A stretch of 64,000 nt of DNA from an uncultured Oscillospiraceae bacterium (GCA_934589225.1 CAKTNS010000006.1:4395-68394); one strand, 5' to 3'. Shown: positions 9,011-18,167, counted from the stretch's first letter. Numbers and translations are program-made. The notes: a model not told the origin generated them from the letters alone.

Positions 9011-10899
9011 CAAGGGATGAAAAGCTTTCTCAAATCTCAGCAGTCCTTTTCCATGGCAGAGTGCCCACAGAACAGGGTAAGACAAGGCTAGAAGAAAAAA
9101 CAGATGAACAGCTAGACTATATTTTATCGTCCAGTAACCAATGTACTTATGTTGAAGCATATGCCGGAAGTGGAAAGACTGAAATATTGGCGTTGAAGGC
9201 TGCCTATGAAATATGCAACTGGGATGATAGAAAATCTGGCATTGCGGTATTAACTTTTACCAACGAAGCCTCCGCTACAGTTATTGATCGTGTTTCGTAT
9301 TTTTACAATAAACCACTCCCATCAAACCATTTCATCGGAACATTTTCAAGTTTTGTTCATGGCTATATAGCGCAACGCTTTGGTTATAAAGTCTATGGAT
9401 ACCAGCGTGATGAGCCGGATAAGTCATTTATTGTTGTGGATTCTGATATCAGTGCGTATAATAATCAGTGGCTAAAACATTACAAATTGGATTTTCAGAT
9501 TCAATCACAGACTATATATGCAAATCAACTGGATTACAGGCGCAAGTGGTTTGTAAGTCAGAAGGACGCACCGCATTCCCTAGATGATTTAATATGTTCA
9601 CAAAACAAGTCCAAAGCGGACAATGAATCACAAATTAAGTATCTACATTCAAAAGTCATGGAATGCAAGCAGAAATTCTGGAATGCAGGATTTGCAACAT
9701 TTGAGGATATGAATCTGTTTGCTATTAAATGCCTTAGAAACGAAGAAATTTGCCGGATCGTTTCTAAGAAGTTCCCGGTCATTTTGGTTGATGAATGTCA
9801 AGATCTTTCACGTAATGAGCTTTGCGTTCTTCAATATCTGATTAATGCCGGAACCACCGTTCACTACGTTGGAGATTTACATCAAGCAATTTACTCTTTT
9901 AAGGATGCATCCCCCGACTTGTTTAGAGAACATATTCGGTGTACAGCATTCAATACCATGTATCTAAGCCAAAATTTTAGAAGCACACAATGCATTGTGG
10001 ACTTTTCACGAAAAATTGGAGGGATTAGCACACCTATTTCTGGGAGCATGGAAAGTATATGCCACCAATTTGATTGTTCTTATTTAGAGTATGATGAAAT
10101 CAACGGTGCAATTGCGGACTTCATTGCTATTCTTGATCATTTTGGAATATCGACTGATAATTCTGCTGTTTTAGTAAGAACAAGGAATTTGAAAAACAGA
10201 ATCCTTGGCGGTGATAGATGCGATTATTTTAAGCATCCCATTATAAATTCCATACAATTATGGCAACAAGATGAACTCCACGCAAAAAGAATGGCTCTTA
10301 ATCTTATTGCTTTTCAACTTCAAAAATGGATTGGTTTTCAAGGTATTCAGAATAGAAACTACTACTGTGAGGAAGTTTGCCCTAGCCCTGTTTCATGGCG
10401 ATTATTACTGCGGGATATTCTTGATGGCTTGTGTGCCAAGTTTCCAATTGTGGACATGGACAACCAAACATATAGTTCATGGTATACAAGCAACAAGGCA
10501 CAGATCATTGAAGTGATTAACCAGCATCTAAAGGGAATAGGGCAAAATATTTCCGGCATACCAATTCGGTCTCCCTCTGGGACAGGAAAGCAGCTCATAG
10601 AAACGGTACATCTAAACGTTCGGCCGAGAATAAAAGTTGAAACAGTCCATGCGGCAAAGGGTTGTACATTTGATGCTGTGCTATTATTATCCACAGCCAG
10701 CAGTCAGGGAAAAACAGGTTATTGGAAAAGCTGGCTTGATCCTAACACTGAAGCTGGGAGAATTGCTTATGTTGGGAGCACACGTTCGCGTTATCTCTTG
10801 GTATGGGGGGTTAGTACGCTCTCTGGCACCGAGCGAAGTGAACTCGAAGCTCTAGGGCTTTCAAAAATATCCACAAGTAGCTTTTTAGCGGAACAGTAG
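9007..10899 (+). CDS. gajB: Gabija protein GajB (UvrD/Rep-like helicase)
   Basis: ATG 9007 overlaps the gajA stop (ATGA). A GGGGGAAGGG site is upstream, making it a better start than the in-frame ATG at 8983. The 630-residue product has superfamily 1A helicase motifs in order: Walker A AGSGKTE (near 55), Walker B ILVDECQDLSRNE (near 258), motif III VGDLHQAIYSF, motif IV LSQNFRS, motif V VETVHAAKGCTFDAVLL (near 545) and motif VI YVGSTRSRY (near 588). In Gabija, GajB works with GajA to recognise and destroy phage DNA. A strong terminator follows. Confidence 0.88.
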   Translation: MTRDEKLSQISAVLFHGRVPTEQGKTRLEEKTDEQLDYILSSSNQCTYVEAYAGSGKTEILALKAAYEICNWDDRKSGIAVLTFTNEASATVIDRVSYFYNKPLPSNHFIGTFSSFVHGYIAQRFGYKVYGYQRDEPDKSFIVVDSDISAYNNQWLKHYKLDFQIQSQTIYANQLDYRRKWFVSQKDAPHSLDDLICSQNKSKADNESQIKYLHSKVMECKQKFWNAGFATFEDMNLFAIKCLRNEEICRIVSKKFPVILVDECQDLSRNELCVLQYLINAGTTVHYVGDLHQAIYSFKDASPDLFREHIRCTAFNTMYLSQNFRSTQCIVDFSRKIGGISTPISGSMESICHQFDCSYLEYDEINGAIADFIAILDHFGISTDNSAVLVRTRNLKNRILGGDRCDYFKHPIINSIQLWQQDELHAKRMALNLIAFQLQKWIGFQGIQNRNYYCEEVCPSPVSWRLLLRDILDGLCAKFPIVDMDNQTYSSWYTSNKAQIIEVINQHLKGIGQNISGIPIRSPSGTGKQLIETVHLNVRPRIKVETVHAAKGCTFDAVLLLSTASSQGKTGYWKSWLDPNTEAGRIAYVGSTRSRYLLVWGVSTLSGTERSELEALGLSKISTSSFLAEQ

Positions 10900-10907
10900 T
10901 TGACAAC

Positions 10908-10957
10908 GCAGGGTATATTATTGGGATTGCCAATAATATACCCTGCATTCATTTTTG
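10908..10957 (+). terminator. Strong intrinsic terminator after gajB
   Basis: A perfect 17-bp inverted repeat (10908-10924 and 10930-10946) with a 5-base loop is followed by ATTCATTTTTG. It ends the Gabija operon and separates it from the convergent mobilisation module. Confidence 0.85.
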
Positions 10958-11021
10958 TAGAACAATAATTAACTTTTCATCTGTGCGGGCGGCAGTTTCC
11001 TGCATTTCCGTAATGAGGAAA

Positions 11022-11354
11022 TTATTCTACAATTAGCCGGTACGCTGTCAGTGGTACATACCACGCCGCTACAATCAATCGCCAGGCCAGAATGAACCCA
11101 CCGATGATACCGCCGATAATGAAGTTGAGCGCAAACATGGCAACCCCGCCGCCCGTGGAGTTTCCACCCGGTACAAACCAGAAACACATCCAGTGGAGGC
11201 CAAAGGGCAGCCCGCAGAGTATCCAGAGCCATAGATAATCAATTACTCCATCCTTCATACAGGCGGATTTGAAGATGCACACCAGCAGGGCCGCGCTAAC
11301 TACGGGTATTACGCTCTTTCTAAAAAACTGAAAGACCACTTCTTTTCTCGTCAT
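11022..11354 (-). CDS. Small multi-span membrane protein (DUF6050-like)
   Basis: Start set at ATG 11354, preceded by GGGAGGCG; 110 residues starting MTRKEVVFQFF. About four hydrophobic segments are visible (VIPVVSAALLVCIF, YLWLWILCGLPFG, FALNFIIGGIIGGFIL and a C-terminal one). It resembles the small DUF6050-type proteins carried near mobilisation genes in Firmicute elements; the assignment is from memory of sequence style. Function unknown. It is the last gene of the minus-strand mobilisation cluster. Confidence 0.6.
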   Translation of the reverse strand: MTRKEVVFQFFRKSVIPVVSAALLVCIFKSACMKDGVIDYLWLWILCGLPFGLHWMCFWFVPGGNSTGGGVAMFALNFIIGGIIGGFILAWRLIVAAWYVPLTAYRLIVE

Positions 11355-11425
11355 GGTATATCGCCTCCCGGAATCCATTATAACATCTGCGGATTTAGGA
11401 GGCGCTAATAATCTGCGAACGATGC

Positions 11426-11746
11426 CTATTTCGCAAACTTTTCCCAGACCTTTTCATACCCAGCGAATCCTTCATCTACAATGCGCCCAACGTCCTCGCT
11501 GCCCACGCTTTTCCGCTGGCCGCAGGACACATTCGCCAGGATCAGCACCAGGCGCACGGCGTTGAACAGGTGCGTTTTGATTTCTTCCTCCTTGGTCGCC
11601 CAGCCACGGTTAGGGGTATCTCCTGGGCGGCGGATGGTGTCGGCCAGATGAGCCAGTTCCTCCAAAGCACGTTTGCACTTTTCCTCATACCAACTCTGCA
11701 TATTGGGTACTTTCCCGGTGACGATGATGACCGGCTTTTCATTCAT
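11426..11746 (-). CDS. Hypothetical protein of mobilisation cluster
   Basis: 106 residues starting MNEKPVIIVTGKVPNMQSWY, with AAGGAG upstream. It appears soluble and largely helical, with no motif I can name. It lies 15 bases after the relaxase stop and is probably cotranscribed with it. Elements of this type often carry a small accessory protein here. Confidence 0.6.
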   Translation of the reverse strand: MNEKPVIIVTGKVPNMQSWYEEKCKRALEELAHLADTIRRPGDTPNRGWATKEEEIKTHLFNAVRLVLILANVSCGQRKSVGSEDVGRIVDEGFAGYEKVWEKFAK

Positions 11747-11761
11747 ATTGCATTCTCCTTT

Positions 11762-13081
11762 TTATTCTAGCTCTTGTGTAATGCTCTGCTTCGGCGGGAG
11801 CAGAATGTCCAGATTTCGTTTGATGGTATCGTACTCTTTCACCTGTTGCTTGGCGGCGGTGTACTGTGCGTACAAAGTACCCTTCTGCGCAGTCAGTTCT
11901 GACAGCTCTCCTTCCAGTTTTTCAGCGGCGGGCAGCGGGACAGCCCCCAGACGTTTCAACTCCCGGGCAGCGGCTTCAAAAAGGATGATCTCGCTCTCAT
12001 GCCCACGAAAGAATTTTTCCTTATCATCTGACTTCCGGTAACGGTTATAGATGGGGCGGCTCTTCCTATAAGTAGCGGCGTATTTGGCAATCAGATTCAG
12101 CTCCGCAATTCTGCCCTCCACGGCCTTGATGGAAGCGAGCGAATCATCCACAGCGGTATTCAACTCTGCCAGCTTGCTATCCAGAGCCTCATAGCTTTCA
12201 ATGCCGTGCTCTGCCAGATAGTTTAGGGTTTTGGCACCTTCTTTCAGCTTTTGGAGCTTCGCCCAGTGTTGGAGCCCAGGGCTTTGGTTGTCCTGGATGA
12301 CGGCGATCCGCTGAATGCTGCTATCCCGCACCTTGGAGCACTTCGATGGGCGAGTACGGCCTGCAATTCTGGCCGTAAGGGCTTCTTCTGTATAATCGAT
12401 TCCCAGAGTTTTTAGCCGGGTAAACCGCTCCTGATCGGATGCCCGACAGGAAATGTATTTTCCCCGCCGGATTTCGTATCCTTCCTCCCGCAATCTACGA
12501 AGCAGATCTTCCAGATTTATGCAGGCAGGAAGCAGCTGGTCAATGGCAGATTTCAGCATTGCCTTATAGCTGGTGCCATTTCTAACCGCCTGATGCTCAA
12601 CGTAGCTCTTGCCCTTCTCCTGTCCGGGAACGATGACGAACAGGCCATGCTCCTTACTGAGCCGATCAGAGGCGCGACGAATCTCATAATAGCTGCGCTT
12701 GTTGGAATGGTAGTGCCTGTGATCCGTGAAGCTGACGGCATTCCAGATCACATGATTATGGATATGCCCACGGTCAATGTGGGTGGTCAGGACGAACTCA
12801 TATTTCCCACCCAGAATTTCCTTTGCCAGCTCCAAACCGATTTGATGGGCCTCCTCCGGCGTTACCTCTCCGGGAGCGAATGCCTGGATCAAATGGCGGC
12901 CCAGGTTCTCGCCCTTGTCAATGGCGTGCTGCCTGGTCCATGCAAATTCAATATCGGCGGTTTCAGCGGAGCAGCCGTAGGAAGAAATCAGCAGACTTCC
13001 ATCCGTCTTGGCCGGGTTGCAGATGTAATCAATGGCGGCCTTTAGGGTAGACTTGATAGGATGCGTCTTTGTAACTGCCAT
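11762..13081 (-). CDS. MOBP-type relaxase / mobilisation nuclease
   Basis: 439 residues. The N-terminal relaxase domain contains the metal-binding His cluster HIDRGHIHNH (His101, 106, 108, 110). A candidate catalytic tyrosine may lie in the N-terminal region (Tyr19 or Tyr35); I cannot decide which. The C-terminal half is helical and lysine-rich. The enzyme would nick oriT, attach covalently to the 5' end and pilot the strand to the coupling protein. It overlaps mobC by 40 bases, a typical MobC/relaxase arrangement, and reads away from the candidate oriT at about 13,430. Confidence 0.87.
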   Translation of the reverse strand: MAVTKTHPIKSTLKAAIDYICNPAKTDGSLLISSYGCSAETADIEFAWTRQHAIDKGENLGRHLIQAFAPGEVTPEEAHQIGLELAKEILGGKYEFVLTTHIDRGHIHNHVIWNAVSFTDHRHYHSNKRSYYEIRRASDRLSKEHGLFVIVPGQEKGKSYVEHQAVRNGTSYKAMLKSAIDQLLPACINLEDLLRRLREEGYEIRRGKYISCRASDQERFTRLKTLGIDYTEEALTARIAGRTRPSKCSKVRDSSIQRIAVIQDNQSPGLQHWAKLQKLKEGAKTLNYLAEHGIESYEALDSKLAELNTAVDDSLASIKAVEGRIAELNLIAKYAATYRKSRPIYNRYRKSDDKEKFFRGHESEIILFEAAARELKRLGAVPLPAAEKLEGELSELTAQKGTLYAQYTAAKQQVKEYDTIKRNLDILLPPKQSITQELE

Positions 13082-13371
13082 ATTTCATCCAGCCTCTCCC
13101 GGATTTCCTGGATATCTGCCTGGTACAGAGAATCCCCGGCGTTTGCCCGCTTGGCAATCTGGTTGATATTCCGCCCAATGGCCGCCAGCTCCCCGGTAAA
13201 GGCTTTGATATCCGCAGTGTCCAGATTGATGATATGCCCGTCAATCGCCATCTTCCGAAGATAGGCCCCCATCCGCTTTGCCGGGAGCTGGGACAGCTTT
13301 TCGTCAATAAGCCGTTTTTCCTCCTCCGTGACGTAAAATTTGATTTGAATATTTCGCTTTCTGACTGCCAT
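13042..13371 (-). CDS. mobC: MobC-type relaxosome accessory protein
   Basis: 109 residues beginning MAVRKRNIQIKFYVTEEEK, the usual opening of MobC/ribbon-helix-helix relaxosome proteins. The conserved block LAAIGRNINQIAKRAN follows. It binds oriT and helps the relaxase nick. It is the first gene of the minus-strand cluster, with the candidate oriT in the about 60 bases upstream and a GGAGG-like site before the ATG. The 40-base overlap with the relaxase implies coupled translation. Confidence 0.85.
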   Translation of the reverse strand: MAVRKRNIQIKFYVTEEEKRLIDEKLSQLPAKRMGAYLRKMAIDGHIINLDTADIKAFTGELAAIGRNINQIAKRANAGDSLYQADIQEIRERLDEIWQLQRRILSSLP

Positions 13372-13424
13372 CTACCGCCTCCGTTTTCGTTCAAGGGTTT
13401 GGGATTTGCCCAATAACAAATTTC

Positions 13425-13444
13425 GCAAGTGGGTACTCACTTGC
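13425..13444. other. Candidate oriT / relaxosome inverted repeat
   Basis: A 7-bp inverted repeat, GCAAGTG at 13425-13431 and CACTTGC at 13438-13444, with a 6-base spacer, about 55 bases upstream of mobC. MOBP oriT sites usually consist of such a repeat next to the nick site and adjoin mobC. The nick position is not determined. The call rests on location and symmetry only. Confidence 0.4.
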
Positions 13445-13580
13445 TGTGCTTGCTATCGTATCTTTCTCGTTCCAAGTATGTAATCCTGCGTATTCGTATT
13501 TGGCAACTATATATAACAACAATAATAAATTTTTTATTACATCCCACCGCTTGGCAACAAAGTTATTTGAGGTATAGTAA

Positions 13581-13621
13581 AAATTCAGCAGCTTCCGTAA
13601 AAACTGTAAGCTGCTGAATTT
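13581..13621. terminator. Bidirectional hairpin between VanZ gene and mobilisation module
   Basis: A 14-bp inverted repeat (13581-13594 and 13608-13621, core AATTCAGCAGCTT) with a 13-base loop. It lies just downstream of the minus-strand VanZ gene. On the minus strand the hairpin is followed by TTTTACTATACC, acceptable for termination. Confidence 0.6.
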
Positions 13622-13652
13622 AATTGCTATAATCTATTGCTTGTACGGTGTA

Positions 13653-15032
13653 TCATTGCAGTGCCGGAATTATTACCCTCTCTTCATAGTCTTTTCCTGT
13701 CAGATAAAATGCATATACAGGTTGAAGAAATTTCTTTGTATCAACTTCGTATTCTAGCTTGATCGAATTTACCGTAACATTGGTTAAGCCCATCTGATCA
13801 AAAGATGTATTGCTTTTGAATTTACCTCGGTAGACAGCTTGGCACGCCTTATCTAGAGGAATAATCTTTCCTTGGCTATCGATTGTGAATTTCAACATAT
13901 GCTGTTCAATATGGGTGATTTTACCTGATTCAGTATATTTACAACGAATGGTTCCATTTAGCAATTCGTTGTCTACAGAAAGCATTGTGGCGGAAAAAAT
14001 GTGCCATCCGTTTCCTGCATAAGAAAAAACTGCATCAATTGGCGGGACAATAGAAAATTTATTTAACTCATTACGTATTATATCTTCACTTGCCTGGGAA
14101 GATTTTTCATTGTCGTTGGTGATTGAGCTATATTCAAAAGTTCCGTCCAGTGTGTATGCAACGAGTTTGTAATATGGCTCTCCTTGATGTATAAACCAGG
14201 TTGAATCGTCATAATGGTCAACTCGGTTAAATTTTATTCCAAGTTGTTTTTCAAAAAGACTGGCTAACTCAATTGAGCTATTGATATTGAAGGTAGAAAT
14301 CTTATATACAGGAGCAATATCTGACAATGAGCCTACAGAGGCTTGATTTTCCCATTCAATTCTACGGGTGTTCAAGTAGTAGGCTGGAGCACATGGTAAA
14401 TTCCCGTAGGTTTGAAAATAATATCTGCAAAAGCCAATACCCCAAAACATTATAACACAAATCGGTAGTATAGCGTAGGTGGACCATGTTTTCCTACTTT
14501 CGGGATTTCTTGAGCTAACGTTGGTAGTAAACATGGATAAGCAGTAACCGAGCATTGCTCCAAGAACATTGCAAAAAATATCGTCGACATCAAATATGCC
14601 TATGCTTTTTATATATTGTATTGCTTCGATAGATGTTGAAAGTAAAATTGCGACTAATGCAACTGACCACCATTTACGCATTTGTTTCCATATCATGGGG
14701 CATAAAGCTCCGAAAGGAATGTAGATGACGATACTAAGTATAACGTTCAAAAATGAAGTCGTTGAAAAGGTATTCCAGGCTTCTTGCCATGCCCGAAATA
14801 GGTGAAAGTTAAATCCAGAGGTACTTCCAACATAACGCAGGATTGTTGTATAAAGTAAAGCAGCTAGGTATCCTATCAGTAATATAAACAAAAGAAGTTT
14901 AGGGCGCATTATCTTTTTTCGGAGTCGATAGGCAAGGAAGCATAAAACAATCGCAACGAGAATCATGGCGAGAATACCGCAAATAATGCTGGCATGAAGA
15001 GTGCTAAATATTAGTCTATACATACTGTGCAA
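13653..15032 (-). CDS. VanZ-family membrane protein with large extracytoplasmic domain
   Basis: Start placed at TTG 15032, eight bases after AGGAGGT; an ATG three codons later lacks ideal spacing. The product is 459 residues. The N-terminal about 180 residues hold five hydrophobic segments with VanZ signatures (STSIEAIQY, then DVDDIFCNVLGAMLGY). VanZ confers low-level teicoplanin resistance in Tn1546, and many homologues have unknown envelope roles. The remaining about 270 residues, after a further membrane helix near residue 165-185, look extracellular and mixed alpha/beta, with no recognised domain. AT-rich coding differs from the mobilisation module. It lies downstream of a secreted-protein gene, separated by an attenuator-like hairpin. 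Confidence 0.75.
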   Translation of the reverse strand: MHSMYRLIFSTLHASIICGILAMILVAIVLCFLAYRLRKKIMRPKLLLFILLIGYLAALLYTTILRYVGSTSGFNFHLFRAWQEAWNTFSTTSFLNVILSIVIYIPFGALCPMIWKQMRKWWSVALVAILLSTSIEAIQYIKSIGIFDVDDIFCNVLGAMLGYCLSMFTTNVSSRNPESRKTWSTYAILPICVIMFWGIGFCRYYFQTYGNLPCAPAYYLNTRRIEWENQASVGSLSDIAPVYKISTFNINSSIELASLFEKQLGIKFNRVDHYDDSTWFIHQGEPYYKLVAYTLDGTFEYSSITNDNEKSSQASEDIIRNELNKFSIVPPIDAVFSYAGNGWHIFSATMLSVDNELLNGTIRCKYTESGKITHIEQHMLKFTIDSQGKIIPLDKACQAVYRGKFKSNTSFDQMGLTNVTVNSIKLEYEVDTKKFLQPVYAFYLTGKDYEERVIIPALQ

Positions 15033-15085
15033 TGACTTGTACCTCCTGGCGTATAATGTGAAACTGCCTGTAAAAATTGGTTGTT

Positions 15086-15118
15086 GGGGGCAACGCCACA
15101 TAAAACGGCGTTGCCCCC
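15086..15118 (-). terminator. Hairpin attenuator between secreted-protein gene and VanZ gene
   Basis: A perfect 12-bp inverted repeat (15086-15097 and 15107-15118, arm GGGGGCAACGCC). On the minus strand it is followed a few bases on by a T5 run. It would end most transcripts of the 186-residue protein gene, allowing partial read-through into the VanZ gene. Confidence 0.65.
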
Positions 15119-15139
15119 GCGTTTGCATAGGAGAAATTA

Positions 15140-15697
15140 TTAAGTTGCCTTAATTCGGGTCCCCTCGTTTAGGACGGTCCTTGTACCATCTGGAATGATG
15201 ACAAAGTATACTTTGTCACTAGATTCAAAGCCGCGCGCCGTTACGGTCTGGTGTACAAGACGAGGAACCCCGACGTCATATACCTTTGTGTTTTTCCATC
15301 CCTTTTTAAATACGCGAAGGATAAAGTCTCCATCTCCGCTGTTAGAGCCAATGAAAAAGTCAAAATCCAGCTTCCCATTATGGCCTGTAAAATAGTAGTT
15401 TGAATAAATCGCTGTTTTGGTCGTATCAGCCTCAAAATAGTAGGATTCCTTATAAGAAAGATCGAATTCCTCTGTTGGTACGGTATATCCATATGTAGCG
15501 ATACCTTCGCCAGAGGCACTAATCGTTTCCATTAGCAACGCATCGGCGGCTTCATGCGTAAGCGTCTGTACGGACAGTACTTTTGCACCAGTGAATACAA
15601 CTTCGTTCTCAAATTCATCTGCGCTTGCAGTGAAAATCATGCACAGCAGGAGGACGAAGCACAATAGAATGTTGGTTGCTTTTTTCAGATGTCCCAT
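15140..15697 (-). CDS. Secreted protein of unknown function
   Basis: ATG 15697 has AAAGGAG upstream; 185 residues. A classical signal peptide (MGHLKKATNILLCFVLLLCMIFTASA) predicts export. The mature part is rich in Tyr, Thr and charged residues, with a beta-strand style (YYFTGHNGKLDFDFFIGSNS, ...VYFVIIPDGTRTVLNEG). It has no cysteine after the signal and no recognised domain. Its place beside the agr locus makes it a candidate quorum-controlled exoprotein, but no regulatory site proves that. Confidence 0.65.
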   Translation of the reverse strand: MGHLKKATNILLCFVLLLCMIFTASADEFENEVVFTGAKVLSVQTLTHEAADALLMETISASGEGIATYGYTVPTEEFDLSYKESYYFEADTTKTAIYSNYYFTGHNGKLDFDFFIGSNSGDGDFILRVFKKGWKNTKVYDVGVPRLVHQTVTARGFESSDKVYFVIIPDGTRTVLNEGTRIKAT

Positions 15698-15909
15698 AAT
15701 TACTCCTTTAAGTGTAGTTTGATTCAAATTTCTCCGTAAGATATAGTGACAACTCCATTTAAGTCATCACATCGTTTTTCCAATAGGTTTAGAAAGTAGT
15801 TCCTCCTTAACATTGATTTTCCACCAATTGTCCCGCTTCTCGATGATGGATGTCGAGAAGCAACTGCATATTTTGCTATACACCATTTCAAAATGCAGGG
15901 GAGTAATAA

Positions 15910-16030
15910 AACTGCTGATCAGGCAGATTTACACAGGTGATATTTGCTTTTGCTGTGTGATTAATCTATCACTACATGATCTATATTTCAAGGGATGCTG
16001 CAGAACTGCAAGGAATTTATGGAGTTTTGC
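15910..16030. repeat. Diverged inverted repeat flanking agr locus, copy A
   Basis: This copy shares the blocks GCTGATCAGGCAGATT (about 15914-15929) and GCAGAACTGCAAGGAATTTA (about 16002-16021) with the reverse complement of copy B at about 19590-19735. Identity is high within blocks and poor between them. The two copies bracket the agrC-agrA-xre-agrD-agrB locus. It lies in the 464-base gene-free gap 15698-16161, where I see no intact gene, only broken frames. Confidence 0.5.
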
Positions 16031-16105
16031 AATTCGAATCCGAGTTACCATGGTGGTCGGCCACCATTAAACTAGCCCAGGGCGGATTCCTCGTATCTCG
16101 TATAA

Positions 16106-16145
16106 AGACGACAGTCCCTGTCTCTAAAGGCAGGAACTGTCGTCT
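16106..16145 (-). terminator. Hairpin downstream of agrC
   Basis: Arms AGACGACAGT (16106-16115) and ACTGTCGTCT (16136-16145) have an inner CCTG/CAGG stem, 17 bases beyond the agrC stop on the minus strand. The T-tract is weak, so termination may be partial. Confidence 0.55.
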
Positions 16146-16161
16146 GCGAAGTAGGAGGTAT

Positions 16162-17466
16162 TTATAAGGTAATGCCACACTTTTTTTCACCAATCATTGC
16201 TGTCATTATAAATATTCGTGTATCAACATTATATTCCCAGCTAAAATCGCCATGGTAATTAGACAACACCTTTGACACGCTTTTTAACCCAAACCCATGG
16301 ATTTTCTTATCTTCTTTGGAAGTAATCAATGATCCACCGTGGGTGCTGGGAGGCGTGTCGCAGCTGTTCACAACAACCAGGACACTGTATCCATTGCGCA
16401 TGGTTGTTTCCAGCAGAATTGATTTCTGCTTGGAGTGTTCGGCGGATGTCAAGGCGTTGTCCATCAGATTCCCAAGGATCGCCACGAGGTCGATGTCCTC
16501 CATTTCTTTGAGGTTGCAGCTTCTTACATTATATTCAAAGTGAATCCCGCGATGGGCGCAATCCATGACATATTTATTTATCATAACATCCAGCATCATA
16601 TTTCCGCTGTGGCAGTTCTTGGTGTAGCTTTTCAGCTGATCCGAGAGCTTAGCAATATACTCATTGATTGTGGGGTCATCGCTCAACGCCTGTATGGCTG
16701 CCAGGTGCTTTTTGGTGTCATGGGCATAAATGAGCAAATTCTGGTTCTGCTGCTCCAAAATATCAAAATGGGACTTTTCCGTTTGGAGCCTGTCGTACTC
16801 GGATTTCATGCGAATGTATTCGCTGTTTGCCTCTACTTGATGCTGATAGGTGATAAACAGCAAAATCGTGGAACCGAAGATGATTAGGCTGGAAATGGCG
16901 AGAAGCAACTGCGTATTGTAAGACGTACCACTTTGGACGCAGATGTACCAGAACATTCCCAGGCATACCGTAACGGATATGGGGTAGAAAAAGAGGTTTG
17001 ATGGGATTTTTGCGTAAACCGTTTTGGGCTTTACGATGCCGGAGAGTACCAGGCTGGTGAGGAAGAACAGCGTCTTATTCATGGAACACTCCAGCATTAG
17101 CAGCGCATAGTTGGTGTTAAAGTCAGCCGGGCGCATGTGGGTAAACGCCGAGATAACAAAAACTACGATCAATTCCAGCGCAAAATTCAGCAGTTCCAGA
17201 ATGATTGCATAGCACACAGAAGGGAATAGTTTGATTTCAAAAAAGCTAAAGGCATAGAAAGCCTTTATGAAAATCGATACAATGTAATTGATCCATGGAT
17301 TATTGTGAAAAGCCAGATTTAACAGGGAGCCAAGTTCAAAGAGAATCAAGCCGCCTATGAAACATATCCGCGAGGATACCCTTTTTTCGGAAATGCGGGA
17401 GTAAAATACATAGGTAATCAGCAGCTCAATTGCGTAGACCACGCAGGAGACAACAGGATTTAGCAT
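16162..17466 (-). CDS. agrC: AgrC-like sensor histidine kinase (GHKL)
   Basis: 434 residues. The N-terminal about 205 residues contain six or so hydrophobic segments, as in peptide-sensing HPK10 kinases. A helical linker follows, then His249 in the YAHDTKKHLAAI motif, the N-box NLMDNALTSA near 340, and the G-box HGFGLKSV near 390. These kinases detect cyclic autoinducing peptides at the membrane and phosphorylate a LytTR regulator. The partner regulator starts 2 bases upstream in the same operon. The agrD/agrB pair about 1.4 kb away on the opposite strand completes the system. Confidence 0.85.
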   Translation of the reverse strand: MLNPVVSCVVYAIELLITYVFYSRISEKRVSSRICFIGGLILFELGSLLNLAFHNNPWINYIVSIFIKAFYAFSFFEIKLFPSVCYAIILELLNFALELIVVFVISAFTHMRPADFNTNYALLMLECSMNKTLFFLTSLVLSGIVKPKTVYAKIPSNLFFYPISVTVCLGMFWYICVQSGTSYNTQLLLAISSLIIFGSTILLFITYQHQVEANSEYIRMKSEYDRLQTEKSHFDILEQQNQNLLIYAHDTKKHLAAIQALSDDPTINEYIAKLSDQLKSYTKNCHSGNMMLDVMINKYVMDCAHRGIHFEYNVRSCNLKEMEDIDLVAILGNLMDNALTSAEHSKQKSILLETTMRNGYSVLVVVNSCDTPPSTHGGSLITSKEDKKIHGFGLKSVSKVLSNYHGDFSWEYNVDTRIFIMTAMIGEKKCGITL

Positions 17467-17468
17467 TT

Positions 17469-18167
17469 TTATTGCCTCCTCAGGTATTCAAACCAGTATT
17501 TGTGGAAGAGTGCCTGCTTCCGCGGGGCAATTGGAATTCTTGTATCGTCCGTTAGGTAAAGCTCAGAATAGGCATACTGTTTTACATAATGAAGGTTGAC
17601 AAAATACGATTTGTGGACCAAGTAGAAGAAAAGCGGCGGCATTTTCTCGCACAGCTCGTCAAATCCCTCACGAATCGGCAGGGATTGGTACTTAGTTTTT
17701 ACGAAAACCTTGCGGTTCGCCCGGGTGATGTACATGATATCATCAATGACAATTCTTTGCTGGGCATTGTCCCCATACAGGAAGATATCCACATACGCCC
17801 CGTCAATATATTCCATGGCTTTGTCCAGCCCGGAATATAGCCGCCCGACGTCAAAGGGCTTCGAGAAGTAGCGCAGGGCCTGTAAATCCATGGCATCGTC
17901 CTGGTAATCGTCATAGTTCGTAACAAAAAACAGGGCAATCTTTCGATTCCGGCGCTTTAGCTCCTTGGCGAGGGAGATACCGTCTATTTCCTCCATCTGG
18001 ATATCCAGGAATGCCAGATCGAACCGTGTTTCAGATTCTAGGATTTCCTTTGGGGAAGTTATTGCCAATATCTCATAATTTATGAAGCGGCTATCCATGT
18101 ACTGCTGAACATGCGCCTGGAGGGTATTCACATACTGAATCTCGTCATCGCATATCAATATCTTCAT
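17469..18167 (-). CDS. agrA: AgrA-like LytTR response regulator
   Basis: Start at ATG 18167 behind TAGGTGAT (an in-frame GTG at 18176 overlaps that site); 232 residues. The receiver domain has CDDE at residues 6-9, the phospho-acceptor Asp55 in AFLDIQMEE and the conserved Lys in FSKPFD near 106. The LytTR DNA-binding domain follows (YITRANRKVFVKT..., YLVHKSYFVNLHYV). LytTR regulators bind direct repeats upstream of target promoters. It is cotranscribed with agrC. A perfect terminator-like hairpin sits immediately upstream of its ribosome site. Confidence 0.88.
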   Translation of the reverse strand: MKILICDDEIQYVNTLQAHVQQYMDSRFINYEILAITSPKEILESETRFDLAFLDIQMEEIDGISLAKELKRRNRKIALFFVTNYDDYQDDAMDLQALRYFSKPFDVGRLYSGLDKAMEYIDGAYVDIFLYGDNAQQRIVIDDIMYITRANRKVFVKTKYQSLPIREGFDELCEKMPPLFFYLVHKSYFVNLHYVKQYAYSELYLTDDTRIPIAPRKQALFHKYWFEYLRRQ

